NCBI RefSeq assembly: GCF_001544095.1
Contig: NZ_BCPT01000015.1
Location: 18,214-82,213, forward strand
Direction of reading: 5' to 3'
From: Enterococcus casseliflavus NBRC 100478
GTDB lineage: Bacteria > Bacillota > Bacilli > Lactobacillales > Enterococcaceae
DNA: 64,000 nt
Shown here: one piece after another, positions 34,692-44,166 of the stretch
Position numbering within the stretch: position 1 is the first letter of the stretch
Layout: each line of letters starts with the position of its first letter
Translations under genes and position numbers: made by a program
The notes under the pieces: model-generated
Told to the model about the DNA's origin: nothing
The model's input: the letters and a program-made list of their open reading frames with translations, nothing else
Database searches by the model: none

Positions 34692-37367
34692 ATGAAAAAA
34701 ACAGTACATGTCGTACCCCACAGTCATTGGGATCGCGAATGGTATTTTACGACGAGTCGCTCGAAAATCTATTTGATGCACGATCTAAAAAACTTCATTG
34801 AACAACTAGAAAAGGATGATCCTTATGAAAGTTTCATTTTAGATGGACAGGCTTCTCTGTTAGATGATTACTTGAAATGGCGCCCACAGGACAAAGAAAG
34901 GATTCAACAACTTGTTCAACAAGGAAAATTGATCATTGGCCCATGGTACACACAAACCGATCAATTAGTGATCTCGGGAGAAAGCATTGTTCGTAATATG
35001 TTATATGGCATGAAAATTTGTGAAGCATTCGGAACCTACATGAATGTCGGCTATGTGCCAGATTCTTTCGGACAAGCAGCTAGTATGCCACAAATCTATC
35101 GTGAGTTTGGTATCACAGACACAATGTTTTGGCGCGGTGTCAGTGATGACGATGTTAAACACACAGAGTACAAATGGCGTGGAGAAGATGGTTCTGTGGT
35201 CAATGTTTACCAGATCCCAAGTGGGTACTACATTGGCGGTGCCATTCCTGAACGAGAAGCAGAATTAGCAGAGTTCTTACATCAAGAACCGTTTAAAACG
35301 ACTTGGGGGCGCAGTGCAACGGATCAAGTGTATTTTCCAAATGGTTTCGACCAAGCACCAGTTAGAGAAAATCTTCCAGAATTGGTTGATCGAATGAATC
35401 AACTGTATCAGGATGAGTATGAGTTACAATTTTCAACGATCGAAAAATACATTGCTGCGGTCAAAGTACGCCATCCTGAGTTGGAAGAAATCGCTGGTGA
35501 ACTGATCAACGGCAAATTGATGCGAATTCACAAAACGATTTTTTCTTCACGTCCTGATTTGAAGGCGATGAACACACAGATCCAACATTACTTAGTCAAT
35601 GTCATGGAGCCTATCTTAACCATGGCTATGCAATTAGGATTTGAGTACCCCGTAGAAACAGTCATAGAGATTTGGAAGTTAATGTTTGAAAATGCGGCGC
35701 ATGATTCGATCGGTTCTTGTGTTTCTGATACGACCAACGAAGATATCTATATGCGCTATAAGCAAGCGCGAGATATTTCTATGAATCTTGTCGAATTGAT
35801 GTTACGACAGATTTCTACTGCAATCAACAACCCACAAGCAAAAGAAATTACTTTTACGCTTTTCAATACCTATGACACAAAACGTAATGGGGTGATCGAA
35901 GCAGAGGTTTATTTGCCGCAAAAAGATTTTGCGATCCTTGACCAGTCAGGTCAGGCGTTACCTTATACGATTTTAGAGCTTACCGACCAAACGGAGTATG
36001 TGTTGAATCAGGGGAACATATTAGATCCAGTCAAGGAGATCTATTTGCCGGAGAAAGTCTATAAAGCAAAGATTGCCATAGAAACGACTGATGTGCCGAG
36101 TATGGGGTATACCCAGCTGACAATTGATTTAAAAGGTGATACAAGCGCACCATTGCAGGAGATTACAACCAATACGATCGAAAATGAGTACTATCAGATC
36201 ACTGTCAATAGCAATGGCTCGTTAGATATTCTAGATAAAACCAATCAGGTGCTTTATCAAAATCAAGGGATCATTGAAGAAAATGGCGACGATGGTGATT
36301 CATTCAATTATTCACCACCTGTGAAAGATTTTGTGATTTCATCAATTGATGCGCAACCAACGATCTCGATTCAGCAATCAGCAATCTACCAAAAGATTGA
36401 TGTGGTATTCACGCTGAGGGTTCCGAAGGATTTAGCTGAACGTGCAGAAAAGAAGGTCTCGGCTTCACTACCGATCCAATTGACGATCGTGTTGAAAAAA
36501 CAATCGCAACAAATTGATTTCAACTTAACGGTTGAAAACCAACAAGTGGATAGTCATCGGGTATGTGTGCTATTTGATACCGGAATTGCCTCGAAATTTT
36601 CGCTGGCTGACCAACAGTTTGGCACGTTGCAGCGCCCTGTTGTGTTTGAAAAAGAAATGGCTCTTTGGGAAGCTAATAAAGAGCAATGGAATGAGCAGCC
36701 GATCGCCATAGAAACTTGTCAATCGTTTGTCGGTTTATTCGATGCATCCCATGGCGTAGCAGTCATGCCCAAGGGTGTACGTGAATATGAGATCGTGGGG
36801 AAAGCGTTTGATACGATTCGCTTAACGATTTTCCGAACCTATGGCTTCATGGGGAAAGAGAATCTACTGTATCGACCAGGGCGTGCTTCAGGAGAATCAG
36901 TGATTGCGACACCAGCTGCGCAGTGCCACAAAACGATGCATTTTGATTTCTCTGTTGCTTACTTTGCTAAAGGATTTGATCAAGCAAATGTTGCACAGAG
37001 TGCCAAACAAGCAGTAACACCGATCACTCTTTATCAATCCGCAGAATTCCTGAATTCCCGCTTGATATTTACTTTAGGACCGGTTGAACCAACCTTACCG
37101 GCAAACTTTAGTCTTTTTGAGATCAATGGCAATTTGACCCTGAGTGTATTGAAAAAAGCCGAAGATCGTCTAGGTTATATTTTGCGTCTATACAATGGGC
37201 TTTTAGATGAAGGTGGACACGCAACGATCACATTCAACCATCCAGTGAAGTTAGTAGAAACAGTCGATTTAAAAGAAGCTACAAAAGAAGCACTGGTTGT
37301 GGAAAAGAATGTAGTCACTCTTGAAAAGATAGGCCACGCAAAATTTGTGACATTGTATGTAGAGTAA
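34692..37367 (+). CDS. mngB: GH38 alpha-mannosidase (MngB-like)
   Basis: Cytosolic glycoside hydrolase family 38 enzyme of 891 aa. It opens with the zinc-binding motif HVVPHSHWDREWY (H10, H12, D14), has nucleophile D124 in GYVPDSFGQ, and further zinc residues in AAHDSIGSC. C-terminal beta-sandwich domains follow. Family members near PTS genes split phosphorylated mannosides, for example 2-O-(6-phospho-mannosyl)-glycerate. Its place after a fructose-type PTS fits that, but other alpha-mannosides, such as host glycan fragments, are possible. A good GGGAGAGG ribosome site precedes the ATG. Confidence 0.9.
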   Translation: MKKTVHVVPHSHWDREWYFTTSRSKIYLMHDLKNFIEQLEKDDPYESFILDGQASLLDDYLKWRPQDKERIQQLVQQGKLIIGPWYTQTDQLVISGESIVRNMLYGMKICEAFGTYMNVGYVPDSFGQAASMPQIYREFGITDTMFWRGVSDDDVKHTEYKWRGEDGSVVNVYQIPSGYYIGGAIPEREAELAEFLHQEPFKTTWGRSATDQVYFPNGFDQAPVRENLPELVDRMNQLYQDEYELQFSTIEKYIAAVKVRHPELEEIAGELINGKLMRIHKTIFSSRPDLKAMNTQIQHYLVNVMEPILTMAMQLGFEYPVETVIEIWKLMFENAAHDSIGSCVSDTTNEDIYMRYKQARDISMNLVELMLRQISTAINNPQAKEITFTLFNTYDTKRNGVIEAEVYLPQKDFAILDQSGQALPYTILELTDQTEYVLNQGNILDPVKEIYLPEKVYKAKIAIETTDVPSMGYTQLTIDLKGDTSAPLQEITTNTIENEYYQITVNSNGSLDILDKTNQVLYQNQGIIEENGDDGDSFNYSPPVKDFVISSIDAQPTISIQQSAIYQKIDVVFTLRVPKDLAERAEKKVSASLPIQLTIVLKKQSQQIDFNLTVENQQVDSHRVCVLFDTGIASKFSLADQQFGTLQRPVVFEKEMALWEANKEQWNEQPIAIETCQSFVGLFDASHGVAVMPKGVREYEIVGKAFDTIRLTIFRTYGFMGKENLLYRPGRASGESVIATPAAQCHKTMHFDFSVAYFAKGFDQANVAQSAKQAVTPITLYQSAEFLNSRLIFTLGPVEPTLPANFSLFEINGNLTLSVLKKAEDRLGYILRLYNGLLDEGGHATITFNHPVKLVETVDLKEATKEALVVEKNVVTLEKIGHAKFVTLYVE

Positions 37368-37750
37368 TTGCTACTGAGAAAAAGTCACGCGAAGCGGCGA
37401 GTCCGCTTGTGCCATAGAAAAGTGAAAAAGGTTCGTAAGTCTTATCAAAGTATTTACGAGCCTTTTTTAATACTAATGCGAAACAGACGAGAATCTTTGT
37501 AGGTTGAATGCCAATAGCGAATGTATACCTAAGCCATCCTTTCCAAGGTATGCAAAAATCTCTCCTCTGTACGAGTTGCACGAAAGGAGGAAAGTCAGAA
37601 GGCAGCTTGTCGGTTTTCTTTTAATTCTTATTTCCATCTCAGTTTATGTAGTTTTTGGTATTTCACATCAGCGGCGCAGAACGGGCTTTCTTGACAAATA
37701 AGCATTCTAAAAATATAGTTGAGTCAAAAGCTGCAAGACAGGAGAATATC
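37368..37750. other. Intergenic region after mngB
   Basis: A terminator at 37426-37468 is followed by about 280 bases without a supported gene. A 65-codon frame ends at 37701 and has a hydrophobic stretch (LVGFLLILISISVYVVFG) near a GGAGG, but no start codon is correctly spaced, so it may be a decayed small membrane protein. Confidence 0.5.
37426..37468 (+). terminator. Terminator after mngB
   Basis: Stem AAAGGTTCGTAA / TTACGAGCCTTT (one mismatch) followed by a T-run. Confidence 0.8.
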
Positions 37751-38179
37751 ATGAAAATTAGAGCCGCAGCATTGTCTGATCATAAAGAACTAACTCATTT
37801 GTCGAAAGTACTAGGCTATCCAATCGAAGAAGAAGTATTGATCGAAGGCCTAAAGAGAATTTTAGCTGAGGAGGATCATCTCTTGCTTGTTGCCGAAATA
37901 AAGGGTAAAGCAGTTGGGATGATTGAAGCACAGCCGTATTCAACAGTTTATTCTGCTGGGCAATTTTTTAATGTCCTAGGTTTGGTAGTGGATGATCAAG
38001 TGCAAAAGCAAGGCGTTGGCGGGAAACTACTGTCGGCAATTGAAGAAGAAGCCCGACAGCGAGGAATGCAAGGCATTCGATTAAATTCGAATGTTAAACG
38101 CCATGCTGCTCACAGGTTTTATGAAAATCATGGTTACCACAGCAGTCATGAACAGAAACGGTTTATCAAGGAATTATAA
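37751..38179 (+). CDS. GNAT-family N-acetyltransferase
   Basis: Protein of 142 aa starting MKIRAAALSDHKELTHLS at 37751, behind CAGGAG. Acetyl-CoA motif LGLVVDDQVQKQGVGGKLLSAIEEEA and motif B RHAAHRFYENHGYH. The longer in-frame extension to 37655 has no ribosome site. The substrate is unknown. It is followed by a perfect terminator. Confidence 0.87.
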   Translation: MKIRAAALSDHKELTHLSKVLGYPIEEEVLIEGLKRILAEEDHLLLVAEIKGKAVGMIEAQPYSTVYSAGQFFNVLGLVVDDQVQKQGVGGKLLSAIEEEARQRGMQGIRLNSNVKRHAAHRFYENHGYHSSHEQKRFIKEL

Positions 38180-38181
38180 AA

Positions 38182-38231
38182 ATACAAAGACGCTGGAGGA
38201 GTGACAAACGACACTCCAGCGTCTTTTTTTG
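38182..38231. terminator. Terminator, perfect stem
   Basis: Stem AGACGCTGGAG / CTCCAGCGTCT with AAAAATAC before and TTTTTT after. Also suited to end the convergent LysR gene. Confidence 0.85.
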
Positions 38232-38263
38232 TATTCACTTTAATTGGTTCAAAAGACTAATAT

Positions 38264-39091
38264 TTATGGAATCAATGATAACAACAGCCGTTTAATCTCC
38301 TCATAAACCTCTCCGGTTTCCGGCGTCACACGTTGACGATTCTGAATGATAAAAAGATCACGATAGCGGTACTCTGGATCAAGTTCCTGCCAAGGCAACT
38401 CTTCTGGTAATGAAAGTTTCGAAATGATCGATTTGCCGATGTTTTGTTTTAGTAGGGACAAAATCACTTCGCTATTATTGGCTTTGATGATTTGCGGATT
38501 TAGGTGCTGTGCGTAAAGATAGGTTTCGTTAATGTAATACATCCCCGAGTCGTTTTCTCGCAAGACCCAAAAATCAGAAGCGAGGTTGCCTGCTAACACC
38601 AATTCATCGCGATAAACGAATTCTTTTTGGATCAATGGCGAAACGATTGATTTTTCGATCAGGCCGATATGGGCTTTGTTTGATTCGACGGCATCGATCA
38701 CTTCTTGCGAATTCATGATTTTGATTTCAAAGGCAAATGTTGGAAATTCTGCAATCAGCTGTGCCATGATGCTAGGCAGTAAGTAAACGGCGGTGGTATT
38801 CGAACAAGCGAGCACACACGCTGTTTTAAAATTTTTGGTGTCTTTGGCTTGCGAAAAAATAGTGGACAATGAGCGGAGGGACTCGACCACACGAGGATAC
38901 AAAAACTCCGCTTGGCTAGTGGGTAAAATCAATTGTTTTCCTTTACGTTCAAAAAGTTTGAAGCCAAGTTCCGCCTCTAATCGTTGGATTTGCAAGGAGA
39001 TCGTTGGCTGAGTTTTATAGAGCTGTTTTGCGGCAAGACTAAAGTTTCTCGTTTCATAAACAACAATGAAGGTTTTGAGCAATTCAATCAT
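38264..39091 (-). CDS. LysR-family transcriptional regulator
   Basis: Protein of 275 aa: winged HTH (FSLAAKQLYKTQPTISLQIQRLEAELGFKLFERKGKQLILP) and a periplasmic-binding-like effector domain. It is divergent from the TDT transporter and lactate dehydrogenase with a 150-base AT-rich gap containing ATTATTAATAAT, a plausible LysR site. It probably controls those two genes in response to an organic acid. Confidence 0.9.
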   Translation of the reverse strand: MIELLKTFIVVYETRNFSLAAKQLYKTQPTISLQIQRLEAELGFKLFERKGKQLILPTSQAEFLYPRVVESLRSLSTIFSQAKDTKNFKTACVLACSNTTAVYLLPSIMAQLIAEFPTFAFEIKIMNSQEVIDAVESNKAHIGLIEKSIVSPLIQKEFVYRDELVLAGNLASDFWVLRENDSGMYYINETYLYAQHLNPQIIKANNSEVILSLLKQNIGKSIISKLSLPEELPWQELDPEYRYRDLFIIQNRQRVTPETGEVYEEIKRLLLSLIP

Positions 39092-39241
39092 TTTGCGGAC
39101 TCCTTTATTATTAATAATATTTATAATTAGTATTTAAAAGTACAATTTTACAAATAGTTATCAGGTGATTATAGTATAAGTGTAGAGAAAAAAGAAAGCA
39201 AATTTAATTGAAATTTTCATACGTTAAGAAAGGATGAGTTG

Positions 39242-40210
39242 ATGAAAACATCGATCCAGCATTTTTTACATTCATTGCCAATCCCGATTTGCGGCTTGAT
39301 TTTAGGCACTGTGTCTTTGGGGAATTTATTGTATTCAGAAGGAATGGAGACGGTTGGAAATGCGTTTTGCACCCTTGGTATTTTCATCATGGGGCTCTTC
39401 CTTCTGAAAGTATGCTTTACATTTAAGCACACGATGTCAGAGTTGCAAAACCCAATCGTTGCTTCGGTGGCGCCGACCTTTACGATGGCGCTGATGGTGA
39501 TCTCCACTGTTTTTGAACGGGTCATTCCCAATGCAGTGGTGAATGATCTGCTCTGGTGGGGGGCTATCGGCTTACATTTTGCTCTAATGATCTATTTTGT
39601 TGTCGTGCATATTTTGCCTGTCGACCTTTCGCTGGAATACATTTATCCAAGCTGGTTTATTACCTTCGTCGGGATTGGCGTAATTCCCAATACTTCTGCT
39701 GTCTTTTTTAAAGAGCTAGGGGAAGTGATCGTCTGGATCGCATTGGTATTGTATTTTGCGCTTTTGCCGATTATTTTAAAGCGAGTCGTCCATCAAAAGC
39801 TGACGGAACGTGCGGCAGTTCCTTTGATCACGATTTTAACAGCACCAGGTTCTCTTTGCTTAGCAGGTTACCTTTCCGTATTTGAACAAGGCTCTGCTTG
39901 GTTTGTCGCCTTTATGCTGTTATTGTCACAAACGATTTATTTCTGTGTTGTCGCTTATATGAAAAACATGCTGGCAGTCGGGTTTTACCCAAGCTATGCG
40001 GCATTTACGTTTCCTCTTGTGATCTCGGCGACTGCAATGTTCAAATCAGCACTGTTTTTTGCGAATCACCCACTGATATTTGGGTTTCTACAAGCCTTAA
40101 CGATTATTGAAACCAGCTTTGCCGTGATTGTCGTCTGCTATGTGTTAGGAAAATATGCTGTTCATTTGTATCAGCAAACCAAAGCGCTGATTGCCGGTCA
40201 TAGTTATTAA
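39242..40210 (+). CDS. TDT-family (TehA/Mae1-like) transporter
   Basis: Membrane protein of 322 aa with about ten spans, belonging to the tellurite-resistance/dicarboxylate transporter family. Start ATG 39242 follows AAAGGATGAG. The family includes TehA-type anion channels and the malate carrier Mae1. Next to an L-lactate dehydrogenase and a LysR regulator, an organic-acid carrier is the likelier role. Confidence 0.83.
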   Translation: MKTSIQHFLHSLPIPICGLILGTVSLGNLLYSEGMETVGNAFCTLGIFIMGLFLLKVCFTFKHTMSELQNPIVASVAPTFTMALMVISTVFERVIPNAVVNDLLWWGAIGLHFALMIYFVVVHILPVDLSLEYIYPSWFITFVGIGVIPNTSAVFFKELGEVIVWIALVLYFALLPIILKRVVHQKLTERAAVPLITILTAPGSLCLAGYLSVFEQGSAWFVAFMLLLSQTIYFCVVAYMKNMLAVGFYPSYAAFTFPLVISATAMFKSALFFANHPLIFGFLQALTIIETSFAVIVVCYVLGKYAVHLYQQTKALIAGHSY

Positions 40211-40303
40211 GGAAACACAAAAAATCATCCATTTTTTGAGAAAATGCGTACTCTACGCAAAACAATAGCACAAGTATTTGAAAAGAAAGGGAAGGGATCG
40301 CAC

Positions 40304-41263
40304 ATGAAAAGTACAAGCAGAAAAGTTGTCGTTGTCGGAACAGGTTTCGTTGGAACGAGCATTGCGTATTCCATGATCAATCAAGGACTAATCAATGAAT
40401 TGGTCTTGATCGATGTCAATCGAGACAAAGCAGAAGGAGAAGCCCTCGATTTGTTAGACGGTATGTCATGGGGGCAAGAAAACATCAAAGTTTGGGCGGG
40501 AGAGTACTCGGAATGTAAAGATGCTGATATCGTCGTTATTACTGCAGGGATCAACCAAAAGCCAGGACAAACACGGCTTGAATTGATCGATGTGAACGCC
40601 GAAATTATGGCAAGCGTCACAAAACAAGTGATGGCTTCAGGCTTTGATGGCGTGCTTGTCATCGCTTCAAACCCAGTCGATGTCTTAACTTATCAAGCAT
40701 GGCGTGTGTCAGGGCTGCCAGCCAATCGTGTTGTTGGTACGGGAACGACCCTCGATACCACAAGACTTCGAAAAGAAGTGGCGGCAAAATTAGCCATCGA
40801 TCCACGGAATATTCATGGGTATATCATTGGGGAACACGGTGATTCGGAAGTCGCTGTCTGGTCCCATACAACGATCGGTGGTCAACCGATCGTAGAATTG
40901 ATCAAGCAAAAGGATCGTTTGACCGTTGCCGATCTAGCGGTTCTTTCTGAACGAGTAAAAAATGCCGCCTATGAAATCATCGATCGAAAACAAGCAACAT
41001 TTTACGGGATAGGGATGAGTGTCGCAAGAATCGTTCGAGCGATCTTAAATGATGAGCAAGCGATTCTGCCGGTGTCTTCCTACCTTGATGGGGAATATGG
41101 CATCAACGATTTATTCACAGGTGTTCCTGCAGTCGTGGACCAAAACGGCGTCCGCGAAATTATTGAATTGACGCTTACCCCTGAGGAAAAACGGCAGTTT
41201 GATACTTCGTGTCATCAGTTACGAGCAGTAATTTCCACAATTGGACAAAGCAAAGTCAGCTGA
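40304..41263 (+). CDS. ldh: L-lactate dehydrogenase
   Basis: NAD-dependent enzyme of 319 aa that reduces pyruvate to L-lactate. It has the Rossmann motif VVVVGTGFVGTSIAYS, the substrate-specificity Gln in GINQKPGQTR (malate dehydrogenases have Arg here), and the catalytic His178 in IIGEHGDSE. The in-frame extension to 40244 has no good ribosome site; 40304 follows GGGAAGGGA. Linked to a TDT carrier rather than to glycolysis genes, it is likely a secondary LDH or a related 2-hydroxyacid dehydrogenase. Confidence 0.92.
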   Translation: MKSTSRKVVVVGTGFVGTSIAYSMINQGLINELVLIDVNRDKAEGEALDLLDGMSWGQENIKVWAGEYSECKDADIVVITAGINQKPGQTRLELIDVNAEIMASVTKQVMASGFDGVLVIASNPVDVLTYQAWRVSGLPANRVVGTGTTLDTTRLRKEVAAKLAIDPRNIHGYIIGEHGDSEVAVWSHTTIGGQPIVELIKQKDRLTVADLAVLSERVKNAAYEIIDRKQATFYGIGMSVARIVRAILNDEQAILPVSSYLDGEYGINDLFTGVPAVVDQNGVREIIELTLTPEEKRQFDTSCHQLRAVISTIGQSKVS

Positions 41264-41306
41264 TCTCAAGAATACTAGTAATGAAATCCTCGTGTTCGTT
41301 TTTGCC

Positions 41307-41348
41307 AAAGCATGGTTCGACTATTTACGGTCGGCCATGCTTTTTTTA
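41307..41348 (+). terminator. Terminator after ldh
   Basis: Stem AAAGCATGG / CCATGCTTT with inner pairing TTCGAC / GGTCGG and TTTTTTT. Confidence 0.8.
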
Positions 41349-41503
41349 CATCTAGCCAAGAATGTTAAAAGGAAATGGCGTATTTTACGCGAAACGCCCA
41401 CTATTCAACTCTCTTTTTTCTCACTCCTTTAGAAAAAACATCCTCAGTGAATGACAGAAAAAGAATGATCGATCAACCTTGCAAACATTTCGAGTTGTAA
41501 AAA

Positions 41504-41555
41504 GTGACAAAGTGTCACCTTGTGTGGTATTCTTCAAAAAGTGACACTTTGTCAA
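41504..41555 (+). promoter_or_regulatory. TetR-type paired operator
   Basis: Two 15-mers lie at 41504-41518 (GTGACAAAGTGTCAC) and 41541-41555 (GTGACACTTTGTCAA). The second is the reverse complement of the first except for its last base, and each is itself a GTGACA..TGTCAC dyad. A GTGACA/TATTCT pair with an 18-base spacer suggests the promoter lies between them. The TetR gene at the end of this operon is the natural ligand-controlled repressor. Confidence 0.8.
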
Positions 41556-41581
41556 CATTTGGAAAACAGGAGGAAAGAGCA

Positions 41582-42658
41582 ATGTTTCTGGCTATAAAAG
41601 AAATGCGTTATTCAAAATTAAGATATGGGCTGATCGTAGGAATCATGTTTTTGATTGCCTATGTTGTTTTTATATTGTCTGGCTTAGCTACCGGACTTAA
41701 CTGGGATTTTAAAAAGGCCATCGTCGACTGGGATTCATCCGCGATCGTTTTATCAGAAGATGCGAATGACACATTTGCGGCTTCGCAATTGACGAGAGGG
41801 GATCTAGACCGTGTAGCAGGAACCCAAAAAGCCCCGATTGGTTTATATAGCAGTGTCATCACGGTCAACGATGAACAAGTCAATGTGACTGTTTTTGGTA
41901 CACAAGACGATGCGTTCTTGTTACCAGAAGTCTTAGAGGGCAAGCTGTTTTCAAAAGAAAATGAGATCACGATTTCAGAAAATTTAGCAGAAGAAGGTAT
42001 CAAGGTCGGAGACCAAGTGAAAATCGGACGCTCAGATGAAACCTTCAAAGTCGTTGGGATCACCCCAGAAACGTCTTATACGGTGTCACCAGTGATTTAT
42101 ACTTCCCTCGATACTTGGACGAAAATGAAGTTTGCTAATCAACCATTTGCATCTGACAAGGAGCAGCCCATCAATATCATTGTGACCAAATCAAGTGATC
42201 CGAAAGTCGATAACCAAGAAGGAACCCAGCTTAAAGTGTTGGCAACGGAAGACTTTATTGAAAAGCTTCCTGGATTTTCTGCCCAAAACTTGACCTTAAA
42301 TGCCATGATCTACTTCTTATTTGTCGTTGCAACGGCAATCGTGGGGATTTTCATGTATGTGATCACCCTGCAAAAAACGGCGATTTTTGGTGTGATGAAA
42401 GCCCAAGGCATTCGGACCAGCTTTATTGCCAAATCAATTATTGCGCAAGCATTTATGGTCGGTGTGATCGGGGTAGCCCTAGCCTTTGCGGCGGCATACG
42501 GCACCAGTTTGTTTTTACCAGATGCCATGCCATTTTTCTTTGAATTCAAGCAATGGCTGCTTTATAGCGGCATCTTGATTCTCGTGGCAGTTCTAGGCGG
42601 CTTATTCTCCATTCGGACGGTCACAAAAGTCGATCCAATCACGGCAATAGGAGGGTAA
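41582..42658 (+). CDS. FtsX-like ABC transporter permease
   Basis: Protein of 358 aa: one N-terminal span, a ~210-residue extracellular MacB-like domain and three C-terminal spans with the FtsX pattern, ending KVDPITAIGG. ATG 41582 follows AGGAGGAAAG; an upstream in-frame GTG at 41504 lies in the operator. It pairs with the ATPase 5 bases downstream. MacB-type pairs export lipids, peptides or drugs. Confidence 0.88.
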   Translation: MFLAIKEMRYSKLRYGLIVGIMFLIAYVVFILSGLATGLNWDFKKAIVDWDSSAIVLSEDANDTFAASQLTRGDLDRVAGTQKAPIGLYSSVITVNDEQVNVTVFGTQDDAFLLPEVLEGKLFSKENEITISENLAEEGIKVGDQVKIGRSDETFKVVGITPETSYTVSPVIYTSLDTWTKMKFANQPFASDKEQPINIIVTKSSDPKVDNQEGTQLKVLATEDFIEKLPGFSAQNLTLNAMIYFLFVVATAIVGIFMYVITLQKTAIFGVMKAQGIRTSFIAKSIIAQAFMVGVIGVALAFAAAYGTSLFLPDAMPFFFEFKQWLLYSGILILVAVLGGLFSIRTVTKVDPITAIGG

Positions 42659-42663
42659 CAAAG

Positions 42664-43365
42664 ATGAAAGACATTTTAGTAATGAAGGATATTATAAAAA
42701 AATTTGGCAAGCAGCATACCGAAGTAACGGCATTAAAAGGACTGAATTTTCATGTTCAAGAAGGGGAATTTGTCAGTATCATCGGTCCTTCTGGTTCAGG
42801 AAAAAGTACCTTTTTGACCATCGCTGGCGGCTTACAAAGGCCAACATCGGGAGAGATCATCATCAACCAGGTGAACTTTTCCCAATTAAATGAAAAGCAA
42901 CGAGGGAAGTTGCGTTTTAAAGAGATTGGGTTTATCTTGCAAAGCTCGAATTTGATCCCTTTTCTAACGGTAAAGGAACAATTTTATTTGGTCGACAAAG
43001 TTTCAGGAAAAGCCAAGGAAAAGGAACGGATTGATGAATTGCTTGCTTCATTAGATATTCTCGATCTTCAAGACAAGTTTCCCCGCGATTTATCTGGTGG
43101 GGAACGTCAACGAGTAGCGATCGGCAGGGCGTTGTTTAATGACCCCAGCTTGATTTTGGCGGATGAACCAACTGCCAGCTTAGACACCGATCATGCGTAT
43201 GAAGTGGTGAAGTTATTGGTGAAAGAAGCGCATGAGAAAAAGAAAGCGACAGTCATGGTCACTCACGACGAGCGAATGATCCAATGGAGTGATCGCATTT
43301 TCCGAATGGAAGATGGCAATCTGATCGAACAAAACGCCCCGTCAAGAGAAACTGCACAAGTCTGA
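42664..43365 (+). CDS. LolD/MacB-type ABC transporter ATPase
   Basis: ATPase of 233 aa with Walker A GPSGSGKSTFLT, Q-loop FILQSS, signature LSGGERQRVAIGRAL and Walker B LILADEPTASLD. It follows the FtsX-like permease and precedes the tetR gene. Together these form a TetR-regulated efflux unit. Confidence 0.92.
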   Translation: MKDILVMKDIIKKFGKQHTEVTALKGLNFHVQEGEFVSIIGPSGSGKSTFLTIAGGLQRPTSGEIIINQVNFSQLNEKQRGKLRFKEIGFILQSSNLIPFLTVKEQFYLVDKVSGKAKEKERIDELLASLDILDLQDKFPRDLSGGERQRVAIGRALFNDPSLILADEPTASLDTDHAYEVVKLLVKEAHEKKKATVMVTHDERMIQWSDRIFRMEDGNLIEQNAPSRETAQV

Positions 43366-43430
43366 GTGGAAAAGTAGAGGGATTTGTTTATAATAGAGGG
43401 AGTAGATTGCGAATGATGGAGGAGAATCCC

Positions 43431-44051
43431 TTGCCAAGTACAACATTTTTTCATTTAAAACAAGAGAAAAAAGAAAAAATCGATGCCGTGCTTTTAGAAG
43501 AATTCTTCAGCAAGCACATCAGTCAAGTCAAGGTCTCTGCCATCGTCGAAAAGTCGCACATTTCTAGAGGGGCGTTTTACAAGTACTTTCAAAACTTAGA
43601 AGATGCCTATGACTATGCGATCGCCGACTATTCAAACCAAATCCATTCTGCGATTTTTACGTTTATCAATCGCAACAAAAATGATTTTTTCAAAGGGATC
43701 GAAGAATACTTGGCTTGGTGCAGTCAATGGTCACCTGAAGATGATCATTGGAAAATGATCCACTTATGTACCCAAAGCAATGCCTGGACGAAGCGCGATG
43801 CGATCTCTGACGATTCGCCCATGATTCGTCAGTGGTTGGAGCTGTTGGAAGAAAATCGCTTTACGATCCATGATACGCAAGAAGCTGTCAGTTTCCTTTA
43901 TTTTATTATGGCGGTCGTGATGGATAGTCTGACAGATTTTATTTCGAATGAATGGACCGCAAAAGAGCTGATCAAAGATTTTCGCTATAAGGTGCAATGG
44001 ATCAAGTATGGAATCAAAGAGGACAACAAAGAGGACAATGAAGAAGAATGA
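43431..44051 (+). CDS. TetR-family repressor
   Basis: Regulator of 206 aa. I start at TTG 43431, 6 bases after GGAGGAG, giving MPSTTFFHLKQEKKEKI, the conventional start of this subgroup; an earlier frame opening at 43407 would include the ribosome site itself. The HTH is VSAIVEKSHISRGAFYKYFQNLEDAY. The C-terminal ligand domain is unassigned. It probably binds the paired dyad at 41504-41555. Confidence 0.88.
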   Translation: MPSTTFFHLKQEKKEKIDAVLLEEFFSKHISQVKVSAIVEKSHISRGAFYKYFQNLEDAYDYAIADYSNQIHSAIFTFINRNKNDFFKGIEEYLAWCSQWSPEDDHWKMIHLCTQSNAWTKRDAISDDSPMIRQWLELLEENRFTIHDTQEAVSFLYFIMAVVMDSLTDFISNEWTAKELIKDFRYKVQWIKYGIKEDNKEDNEEE

Positions 44052-44110
44052 ACGCTTCGGCAAGAGGATGGACCAAATGCCTCGCACGGCGGAAAAGTTC
44101 ATATATAAGG

Positions 44111-44157
44111 AAAGAGGTGCCCGACAACCGAAATAGTTGTCGGACACCTCTTTTTTG
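44111..44157. terminator. Bidirectional terminator
   Basis: Stem AAAGAGGTGCCCGACAAC / GTTGTCGGACACCTCTTT with one mismatch, between the convergent tetR and permease genes. Confidence 0.85.
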
Positions 44158-44166
44158 AGGGAATGA

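Noticed and set aside
37504..37701. 65-codon frame with one hydrophobic segment
   Set aside because: No start codon is correctly placed after the nearby GGAGG, and the upstream part reads as non-coding; possibly decayed.
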